Assembly: GCA_021799405.1 (NCBI GenBank)
Contig: JAJZAL010000052.1
Coordinates: 1 to 25,782, forward strand
DNA from: Acidobacteriota bacterium
GTDB lineage: Bacteria; Acidobacteriota; Terriglobia; Terriglobales; Acidobacteriaceae
DNA: 25,782 nt
Reading direction: 5' to 3'
In this document: positions 8,993-15,210 of the stretch, one piece after another
Layout: every line of letters begins with the position of its first letter
Numbering within the stretch: the stretch's first letter is position 1
The notes under the pieces: generated by a model
The model's database searches: none
What the model was told of the DNA's origin: nothing
The model's input: only the letters and a program-made list of their open reading frames with translations
Made by a program: the position numbers and the translations under genes

Positions 8993-9700
8993 ATGGCAAC
9001 CGCCGCTACTGAAGACCGTATCGCCGAACTCGATCGCAAGCTCGACTTCATCGTGGAGGAGATCGCTCACCTCAAGCGGGTGCGCAACAGCGCCGAGGAT
9101 CTTGTGGCTGATCTTACGCTGGTGAGCAAGGGCGCAATGGGCAGTGCCATTGAAGCTCTCGGCTCAACGGCTCTGCACCCCGACGAGATTGCTCAATTGG
9201 GGAAGACCCTGCTGCTCAATGCCCGGCTGCTGACGGCCGCACTGCAGCAGTTGCAGAGCGCTGCCGATTTCATCCAGGACGCTCAACCCATCGCCCGCGA
9301 CCTCTACCGCCAGGCGGTGGACTGCTGCCAGATCACGCAGCGGAAAGGCTACATCGACAAGGCGCGCGCCGGCCTCCGCATCGGCGATGCGCTGGTTCAG
9401 GCCCATTCGACCGAAGACCTGAAGCAGGTTGAAGCCAGCGTGCCGCAACTGATCGGCTTCTTGCGCGAGTTGACGCATCCCGAGGTTCTGGAAGCGCTGG
9501 AAGCAATCATTCACGGCTTTGGTCGCGTGCAGGCAACCATGGACGTCAACAAATCGTACTTCGCGATTGCGCGCGACCTGACCACCCCGGAGGCACGCCG
9601 CGGTGTCGCCATCCTGGTCGAATTTCTGAAAGTTGTGGGAGCGAGTAGCGCCGCCGCCGCTTCCTCGAAACCAACAGCCGTATCAACCAAGACGAGGTAA
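8993..9700 (+). CDS. DUF1641 family protein, partner of the flavoprotein
   Basis: This 235-residue protein is mostly helical. It has an N-terminal heptad-like segment (about 9-37, RIAELDRKLDFIVEEIAHLK) that may be a coiled coil, a middle helical region, and a C-terminal DUF1641-like part (about 160-220) with THPEVLEALEAIIHGFG and TTPEARRGVAILVEFLKVVG. It ends in an Ala/Ser/Lys-rich tail. There is no signal peptide, so it is cytoplasmic or peripheral. The ATG at 8993 starts 2 bp after the flavoprotein stop, implying tight coupling; a GTG two codons earlier would overlap that stop. DUF1641 genes commonly neighbour sulfide:quinone-oxidoreductase-like flavoproteins, but no biochemical role is established. 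I infer an accessory or assembly subunit, perhaps bridging the flavoprotein to the carriers. Confidence 0.85.
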   Translation: MATAATEDRIAELDRKLDFIVEEIAHLKRVRNSAEDLVADLTLVSKGAMGSAIEALGSTALHPDEIAQLGKTLLLNARLLTAALQQLQSAADFIQDAQPIARDLYRQAVDCCQITQRKGYIDKARAGLRIGDALVQAHSTEDLKQVEASVPQLIGFLRELTHPEVLEALEAIIHGFGRVQATMDVNKSYFAIARDLTTPEARRGVAILVEFLKVVGASSAAAASSKPTAVSTKTR

Positions 9701-9703
9701 CAC

Positions 9704-10021
9704 ATGGAAACACTGACCATTGCCGGCAAAACACTGGCGCTTGACGCCGACGGAAATCTTGCCAACCGCAACGACTGGAATGAAGAGATCGCCCGCGAGC
9801 TCGCAGCACAGGAAGGCATTCCCGAGCTTACGCCGCAACACTGGGCCGTGATTAACTTCATGCGCAGCGTCTTCGAGAAAGAGGGTGACGCGCCGTCCAT
9901 TCGCAGACTGACAAAGGAAAGCGGCGTGGACACGAAAACGCTCTACCAGCTCTTTCCCAAGGGACCTGCAAAACGCGCGGCCCGGATCGCGGGACTGCCC
10001 AAACCGAAGGGATGCATCTAG
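9704..10021 (+). CDS. TusE/DsrC-family sulfur carrier with a single cysteine
   Basis: The 105-residue protein matches the DsrC/TusE fold from start (METLTIAGKTLALDADGNL) through NRNDWNEEIARELAAQEGI (21-39) and LTPQHWAVINFMRSVFEKEG (42-61) to the flexible C-terminal arm ending GLPKPKGCI. The penultimate C104 is the invariant CysA that carries sulfur. The position 11 residues before it, where dissimilatory DsrC has CysB, is alanine (A93 in RAARIAG). It therefore cannot form the DsrC trisulfide loop and is TusE-like: one persulfide at a time. It starts 3 bp after the DUF1641 stop, with GAGGT in the site. In enteric bacteria TusE serves tRNA 2-thiolation. Here the neighbours suggest it receives sulfane sulfur from the flavoprotein or from the DsrE-like protein downstream. 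Confidence 0.92.
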   Translation: METLTIAGKTLALDADGNLANRNDWNEEIARELAAQEGIPELTPQHWAVINFMRSVFEKEGDAPSIRRLTKESGVDTKTLYQLFPKGPAKRAARIAGLPKPKGCI

Positions 10022-10035
10022 ATTGCGAGGACGCC

Positions 10036-10515
10036 ATGACAGACACACCGGCACAACCAATTGAAAAGGTTTCGATCATTATTTCGCGCGGATCGCTTGA
10101 AGGCGTCTACCCCGGCCTCATCATGGCCAATGGCGCGCGCATGGAGGGGATTGAGGCTTCACTCTTCTTCACTTTTTTTGGCCTTGAGGCCATCATCAAG
10201 AAGCGCATGCACAACCTTAAGGTGGCCACCGTGGGCAATCCGGCGATGCATATGCCGACGCTCGTGGGCGCGCTGCCGGGCATGTCCTCCTTCGCCACTT
10301 CCATGATGAAAAAAGAGATGGAGAAGCTGGATATTCCGCCCGTGGGCGAATTCCTGACCATGATTCACGATACCGGCGCGGAGATCTACGCATGCCGCGC
10401 CACGGTGGACATGTTCCATCTGAAGCCCGATGACTTTTGCCCCGAGGTTGACGGCGTCATCTCTGTCGGCCAGTTTTACGAGAAGGCCGCCGGCGGCCAG
10501 ATCATCTTCACTTAA
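10036..10515 (+). CDS. DsrE-family (DsrE/DsrF-like, DsrE2-type) sulfurtransferase
   Basis: The 159-residue protein has the DsrE-like alpha/beta fold: KVSIIISRGSLEGVYPGLIMA at the N-terminus (strand plus glycine loop), a MANGARMEGIEASLFFTFFG segment (30-49), a long methionine-rich connecting helix region (about 65-95), and IYACRATVDMF (117-127) carrying the conserved C120 expected to hold the persulfide; C135 is a second cysteine. GVISVGQFYEKA closes the fold. ATG 10036 is preferred over an earlier ATG at 10012, which overlaps the TusE-like gene, because GCGAGG lies 5 bases before it. It is the last gene of the operon, 14 bp after the TusE-like gene. DsrE2-type proteins exchange sulfane sulfur with TusA/DsrC-like carriers; that role is inferred here from family and context. 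Confidence 0.88.
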   Translation: MTDTPAQPIEKVSIIISRGSLEGVYPGLIMANGARMEGIEASLFFTFFGLEAIIKKRMHNLKVATVGNPAMHMPTLVGALPGMSSFATSMMKKEMEKLDIPPVGEFLTMIHDTGAEIYACRATVDMFHLKPDDFCPEVDGVISVGQFYEKAAGGQIIFT

Positions 10516-10546
10516 CCGGACGGCTTCAGGCCGCAAGCAGCGCTCT

Positions 10547-10560
10547 TGCGGGCGCCCGCA
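10547..10560. repeat. 14-bp GC palindrome downstream of the sulfur operon
   Basis: TGCGGGC joined to GCCCGCA forms a perfect 14-bp palindrome, 32 bp after the DsrE-like stop. Together with the hairpin at 10575-10603 it makes up most of the 127-bp gap between convergent operons. Confidence 0.4.
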
Positions 10561-10574
10561 GGCGATCTCTCCAT

Positions 10575-10603
10575 ATTCCTGCCGCGAAGCATGCGGCAGG
10601 AAT
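10575..10603. terminator. 11-bp-stem hairpin between convergent transcription units
   Basis: ATTCCTGCCGC and GCGGCAGGAAT are perfect 11-bp arms around a 7-base loop. It lies between the ends of the sulfur operon (plus) and the fucosidase gene (minus), so it is a likely bidirectional terminator, although no T-tract follows it on the plus strand. GCGGCAGGAAT recurs at 24592-24602, so a dispersed repeat is the alternative. Confidence 0.5.
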
Positions 10604-10642
10604 GGGAGGCATTGGAGTGTAGGTGAAATTTCTCCGCGCCGG

Positions 10643-12211
10643 TCACGATGCGCTCATTGCTTCGAACTTCAGGCTCCAGGCGAAGTCGCAGGGGCGATTG
10701 CTTGCCTGCTGCAAATCTTCAGGAAAGGTGATCGTGGTTCCTTGCGATGAGTCGAAGGTCCAGGCAATCTTTGCTTTGGAACCCAGCAATTCAACATTGG
10801 AGCCGGGTCTGGGGCGCACGTTCCTGAGCGTGATTTGCGAGCCGGGCCACTGCATGAGGATCGCATAGACAAAGCGGCCATCTTTGGAGCGCGTGTAACG
10901 CACCGAGTCGCCTTCCGACCAGAGATCGCCCGCCCGAGCGCGCGTGGCATAGATCGCTTCTCCATTGACATGCAGCCACGGGCCCACCGCTTTCATCTGG
11001 CGAACAGCTTCGGGGTGAAATTCGCCGTGCGCATCGGGGCCGACGCCGATCTCCAGCCCGCCGCCCTTCGCAACTGTGTCGGCGAGGGTGTGAACGATCC
11101 ACGGCGTGCCTTTGTAGTTAGCGGCGTCGGGGTCATAGGAGAAATCAGTACCGAGCGGATAAATGCAAAACCACAGATTGTGCAGCGCCTCATTCGAGCC
11201 GGGGACAACGCGCTCGGGCGTGGTGTAGTCTCCATAGCTGCCGATGCCGCGGCTGCGCAGCAGCACATCCGGCTGCACTTCGCGCATTTTGACCAGGGTT
11301 TGGCGCAGTTCCGGCCAGACGCGCCAGCCCAGCGACATATCAAGATCAATCATGTCGATCCTGCCGTAGTTCGTCAGCAGTTCGAGAAGCTGCGCCCGGT
11401 GCCGCTTCATCATGCGCGTCACCTCAGCGTCGGTAGGATCGGGCACAATCACCGGATGATCGCCATACACTTTTAACGTGCTCTTCCAATCACCGCGGGG
11501 AAGCAGTTGCGCCGAAGACGGCACCTGAAAAGGATGGCGCACGTAGGGGCGGAAGTCGGCGTCATACCAATCGGGATGCGAGAAGTACAAGTTGATCTTC
11601 ATCGCCCGCTTGTGCGCTGCGTCGCAGATCTCGCCCAAAATGTCACGATGGAACGGCGTCTCCATGATGGAGTAGGCCAGGTCGCACTCTTCGATCTTCG
11701 GCCCGCCGGGCGCGGTCCAATTGGCGCGGTTCTTCACGCGCGTTTTGGTGTCGAACATGGAGAAGCCTTCATGATGCTTGGTCGTGAAGGTGAACATCTG
11801 CATGCCACTCTGCTTGAAGGTGTCCATCCACGTGGCAGCATCGAAGCCCGCCGGATTCCATGTCTTATAAAGCTGGTTATACTTCTGGCGATCTTCGAAC
11901 GACATGGTCAGAAACGGCCACGACTCCGCTCCGCGATGCCAGATGCAGTAGATGCCCCAATGAATACGGATACCGAACTTGGTGTCCTGGAAGGCTTCAT
12001 AGGCGCTGGCCGGGGGGCGGTGGAATTGCGGCAGAGGCTCCTGCTCAATGTAATCGTCATTGCTGGCCGGCGGGATGCTGGCAGCCCAGGCCTTCTCAAA
12101 TGTGGAGTCCGCGCAGGGCTGCTGGTTCTGCGCCGCTCCTTGCGCCAATCCCGGATAAGCCGAAACGGCCGCCACCGCCGCTGACCGGGCCAGAAATTCT
12201 CTACGATTCAT
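10643..12211 (-). CDS. GH29 alpha-L-fucosidase, Tat-exported
   Basis: GH29 enzymes remove alpha-L-fucose from glycans. The 522-residue precursor opens with a twin-arginine signal (MNRREFLARSAAVAAVSAYP), so export should be of the folded enzyme to the periplasm. The catalytic (beta/alpha)8 domain includes KFGIRIHWGIYCIW (78-91), TKHHEGFSMFDTK (144-156) and YFSHPDWY (209-216). YGRIDMIDLDM places D291 where the family nucleophile lies, but the usual WFD around it reads DLD here. A C-terminal beta region (about 400-515) holds VYAILMQWPGSQITL. The start ATG 12211 gives the Tat motif; upstream GAGAG is a weak ribosome site. It lies 102 bp after the TonB receptor gene on the same strand, suggesting that uptake and hydrolysis of a fucosylated substrate are linked. 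Fucose specificity is not provable by eye. Confidence 0.85.
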   Translation of the reverse strand: MNRREFLARSAAVAAVSAYPGLAQGAAQNQQPCADSTFEKAWAASIPPASNDDYIEQEPLPQFHRPPASAYEAFQDTKFGIRIHWGIYCIWHRGAESWPFLTMSFEDRQKYNQLYKTWNPAGFDAATWMDTFKQSGMQMFTFTTKHHEGFSMFDTKTRVKNRANWTAPGGPKIEECDLAYSIMETPFHRDILGEICDAAHKRAMKINLYFSHPDWYDADFRPYVRHPFQVPSSAQLLPRGDWKSTLKVYGDHPVIVPDPTDAEVTRMMKRHRAQLLELLTNYGRIDMIDLDMSLGWRVWPELRQTLVKMREVQPDVLLRSRGIGSYGDYTTPERVVPGSNEALHNLWFCIYPLGTDFSYDPDAANYKGTPWIVHTLADTVAKGGGLEIGVGPDAHGEFHPEAVRQMKAVGPWLHVNGEAIYATRARAGDLWSEGDSVRYTRSKDGRFVYAILMQWPGSQITLRNVRPRPGSNVELLGSKAKIAWTFDSSQGTTITFPEDLQQASNRPCDFAWSLKFEAMSAS

Positions 12212-12313
12212 GGGCGTCTCTCAGGAAGAATTCGCGATCTTCGCCACGGGCATTTTGTGGACGTCCCAGAATAATACCGCGAACGGCAACTGTGGAGTAG
12301 CCCGAATCAGGAC

Positions 12314-14614
12314 TCAGCGCGGATTGCCCGTCCCGCCTGCGCCACCGAAGCGGACCAGGAAGCCGGCACGCGCCACGCGGGGCATGCCCAGCGTGGTCGT
12401 TGGTGTCTTGGAGTCCTCGATGGCGCGATTGAGCAGATTTTCGCCGGCAGCGAACACCTCCAGGCGGCTGCCGAAGTTGTGCGAAGCGTAGGCGTCCAGG
12501 CGGAAGAATCCGTGCAGGAGATAGACGTTGGCATCATCATCGTACTGGCGGCCGCTGAGGCGGCTTTGCAGGCTCAGCGTACCCCACGCAGGCTTGAACG
12601 CGCGCAGATTGAGCGTGGCCATGTTGCGGGCCACTTCTGGGATCCACTTGCCGTAGTCCTGCGTCCCGCCTGTCACGGTCGCGTGAGCATACTGGTAGCC
12701 TCCATCCACTGCCATCCAGCGGAGCGGCATCAGCTCGAAGTCCAGCGAGACGCCACGGCTCTCGATCTGGCCCAGATTCTCGCGCTTGCGCAGAATGGGC
12801 GAGGAACTGCCGTTAATGGTGAAGGAGGTAATGGGCCGGTTGACCTGGGTGAGGAAGTAGCTGGCGCGGACGCTGCCCCAAGGCTGTTGGGTGACCACGC
12901 CCGTTTCCCAGCCGGTCGCTCGCTCGCTTAACAAATTGCTATTGGCCGCTGTGAAGACATTGCCCACCTGGAATGAGTTGTAAAGTTCGTCGGGCGTGGG
13001 CGTGCGAAAAGCCCGAAAACCTGAAGCGGAGAGCGCCCAATGCGGCGTGAGTTTGCGTGAAACTCCCACGCGCGGGTCGAAGGGCCGTTCATCGCGCTGC
13101 GAGGGCTGTGCCGGTGCAGGAATCCAACTCGAGCCGTTCCATTGCAGTTCCTGCCCGTCGTAATTCTGGAAAAAGTCCATGCGCGCCGAGGCGGTCACCG
13201 TCCAGGCGTTGCGGACCCACATCATCTCGACGTACACGCCGGAGTCGCGCTGGTGATCGTGAAGGTTGGTGAGGAGATCGCTGCCGGTCAAAAGCTGCTG
13301 GCGGTCCCAGACGCGCACATCGTGGACGTCGGCGCCGCCCAGCAGAAGCAGCCCTGCGCCTAAAGGCTGGCTCCAGTGCGCCGCCGCTCCCAGTTCATTG
13401 TCGGCCGTGTTCAGACGCTTGACGGGAATTTCGCCGCAGCGGTAGGAGCACGTCGGATAAGCGACGGTGGGCAGGTTGGAGATGCTCGAAAACGTCTGCC
13501 GAAAACCCTCTCTGGAGCCATAGAGTCGCACAGCGAGCGCCGAGCTGCGCGGGCCCTGCCAATCGCCGCCAGTGGCATAGCGGATGAGCCGCGTGGCGTT
13601 CATCTGGTAAAGCGTGCCGTTGTGGCGCGACTCGTTGAATCCTGTTCCCCGCGCGAAGAGTCGAAGCGGTCCGCGATCATGCTCAACCAGGGCCAGGGCA
13701 TTCTGGCTGTGAACATTGCTGGGCTGATCGACCGGGCCGCGCTGGTAGGGCGCTTCCTGAATGTAGCCGTCTGTGCCAAGCAGCCCGCCCGAGCCAAGCA
13801 GTCCCCACGGACCGTGCTTCGTCTGGCCTAAGAGATTGTCGTCGTAGGTGCCTTCGCCGCCATAGCTGGAATAGAGCTCACCCTGCGTAGCGGTTGGCTG
13901 AATGGGGATGACGCTGACTACGCCGCCGATGGCAGCGGAACCGTAGAGATCGCTTGCGCCGCCGCGCACCACCTCGATGCTTTGAATCGACAGCTCTGGC
14001 GGCTCTTCCCAATGGATCCACCCACCGATCGGGTCATTCAGCGGCACATCGTCTTCAGTAACCAGCGTGCGGCTGGCGGAGGTGGAACCCAGGCCGCGCA
14101 GGCTGATGCCCTGCGTGGTGGGATTGGCCACCAGCGAACTGGTGCGGCGGAAAAGTTCGACGCCGGGAAGCTGGCGTACCTGGTCGTCGAGGGTGATGGC
14201 CGCCGTGCTGCGAAGCGCCCGTTGCGTAAGGATGCGCGTTGAAGCCGGGCTCTCCAGTTCGCCCAGCGGAGTGCGATAAGCGGTGACGGTAACCTGCTCA
14301 GGATGGGCCGCGAGCTGAAGGCGGACGGTGGTTGCCGCCGCAAGCTGCAAAGATTGCGTGGCGAAGCCCTGCGCGGCCACGCGGATGCGGCAGGGCGCGG
14401 CGCAGGAGACGTCCAGATGGCCGGAAGCATCGGTGCGACCCAGCAGCTTGCCCCCGGAATCTGTGACCGTAGCTCCGGCAAGCGCTTCGCCGCTGCTGTC
14501 TTCGATGGTGATGGTGATCGTAGCGGCAGTTTGTGCGCTAGTGGCGGCCGGAATCATCAACATCAGAAGCAGTACCGGCATGCCAAAGATCGCTTTGTAT
14601 CTGTACCACCGCAT
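12314..14614 (-). CDS. TonB-dependent outer-membrane receptor with N-terminal carboxypeptidase-regulatory-like domain
   Basis: The roughly 766-residue receptor has a signal peptide (MRWYRYKAIFGMPVLLLMLM..., cleaving near SA before QTA), an Ig-like carboxypeptidase-regulatory domain (about 30-105, with SSGEALAGATVTDSGG), a TonB-box-like EQVTVTAYR (near 110), a plug domain (about 120-235, with LPGVELFRRTSS, GISLRGLGSTSASRTLV and SIEVVRGGASDLYGSAAIGG), and a 22-strand-type barrel to near the C-terminus, where GFLVRF resembles the last strand before a GGAGGTGNPR tail. The substrate is unknown. It lies just upstream of the fucosidase, hinting at glycan uptake, but iron-complex or cofactor receptors share the architecture. 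The start is taken at ATG 14614 for the basic signal-peptide N-region; ATG 14623 is also possible. Either start lies inside the folK 3' end. Confidence 0.9.
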   Translation of the reverse strand: MRWYRYKAIFGMPVLLLMLMIPAATSAQTAATITITIEDSSGEALAGATVTDSGGKLLGRTDASGHLDVSCAAPCRIRVAAQGFATQSLQLAAATTVRLQLAAHPEQVTVTAYRTPLGELESPASTRILTQRALRSTAAITLDDQVRQLPGVELFRRTSSLVANPTTQGISLRGLGSTSASRTLVTEDDVPLNDPIGGWIHWEEPPELSIQSIEVVRGGASDLYGSAAIGGVVSVIPIQPTATQGELYSSYGGEGTYDDNLLGQTKHGPWGLLGSGGLLGTDGYIQEAPYQRGPVDQPSNVHSQNALALVEHDRGPLRLFARGTGFNESRHNGTLYQMNATRLIRYATGGDWQGPRSSALAVRLYGSREGFRQTFSSISNLPTVAYPTCSYRCGEIPVKRLNTADNELGAAAHWSQPLGAGLLLLGGADVHDVRVWDRQQLLTGSDLLTNLHDHQRDSGVYVEMMWVRNAWTVTASARMDFFQNYDGQELQWNGSSWIPAPAQPSQRDERPFDPRVGVSRKLTPHWALSASGFRAFRTPTPDELYNSFQVGNVFTAANSNLLSERATGWETGVVTQQPWGSVRASYFLTQVNRPITSFTINGSSSPILRKRENLGQIESRGVSLDFELMPLRWMAVDGGYQYAHATVTGGTQDYGKWIPEVARNMATLNLRAFKPAWGTLSLQSRLSGRQYDDDANVYLLHGFFRLDAYASHNFGSRLEVFAAGENLLNRAIEDSKTPTTTLGMPRVARAGFLVRFGGAGGTGNPR

Positions 14615-15104
14615 CGCTTGCATGAACGGAATCAGGGAAAAGGCTCTTTAGCAATTGTGACACGCTGCATCCCGTGCGCGGCTCGCGCGCCTCCGGAGCG
14701 ATCTCGTGAAGCGGGACAAGCACAAAAGCCCGCTCGGCAAGCCGCGGATGAGGAATTTCAAGGCCCAGTTCGCTCAGCACGATATCGCCGAAGAGCAGAA
14801 GATCGAGGTCGAGCGTGCGCGGTCCCTTGGCGACGCCGGCAGAGCGATTGCGGCCGAAATCATGTTCAATGGCCAGAAGAGATTCCAGCAGTTCGCGCGG
14901 CGCGAGATCCGTTTCCAGAGCAAGAACCGCGTTGACAAAGCGAGGCTGATTGGCGAATCCAACCGGCACGGTCGAGTAAAGCGACGAGCGCGCAACAACT
15001 TGCCCCAGAGACTCAATGCGCTTTGCGGCGGCGGCCAGTGTTGTCTCCGGCGAGCCCACGCGGCTAGGGAGGTTGGCGCCGAGACCAATGTAAGCCGTGA
15101 GCAT
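14538..15104 (-). CDS. folK: 2-amino-4-hydroxy-6-hydroxymethyldihydropteridine pyrophosphokinase (HPPK)
   Basis: FolK transfers pyrophosphate from ATP to hydroxymethyldihydropterin in folate synthesis. The 188-residue protein starts MLTAYIGLGANLPSRVG, contains STVPVGFANQPRFVNAVLAL (44-63) and the HPPK signature GPRTLDLDLLLFGD (94-107) with its Mg2+-binding aspartates, then PHPRLAERAFVLVPL (118-132). Family members end near residue 160 (around LLKSL). The last roughly 30 residues (FPDSVHASDAV...) are not family-like and overlap the start of the downstream receptor gene in another frame. ATG 15104 is the only start giving the conserved N-terminus; its ribosome site is weak (GAAG). It appears to head the minus-strand unit folK, TonB receptor, fucosidase. 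Confidence 0.93.
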   Translation of the reverse strand: MLTAYIGLGANLPSRVGSPETTLAAAAKRIESLGQVVARSSLYSTVPVGFANQPRFVNAVLALETDLAPRELLESLLAIEHDFGRNRSAGVAKGPRTLDLDLLLFGDIVLSELGLEIPHPRLAERAFVLVPLHEIAPEAREPRTGCSVSQLLKSLFPDSVHASDAVVQIQSDLWHAGTASDVDDSGRH

Positions 15105-15109
15105 ACTGC

Positions 15110-15138
15110 TTCAGGGTATCGCAGACAGCGGCCCTGAA
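15110..15138. terminator. Weak inverted repeat between the ADOP gene and folK
   Basis: TTCAGGG (15110-15116) and CCCTGAA (15132-15138) can form a 7-bp stem in the 106-bp gap. It is downstream of the ADOP gene in the minus direction, so it could end that transcript; there is no U-tract. Confidence 0.25.
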
Positions 15139-15210
15139 AGCATCGCGGCTAACTCAGGAGTCGGGTGATTGGATTGCCATCGTCCCGCGAAGATCTGCAA
15201 GGCGCATGCG

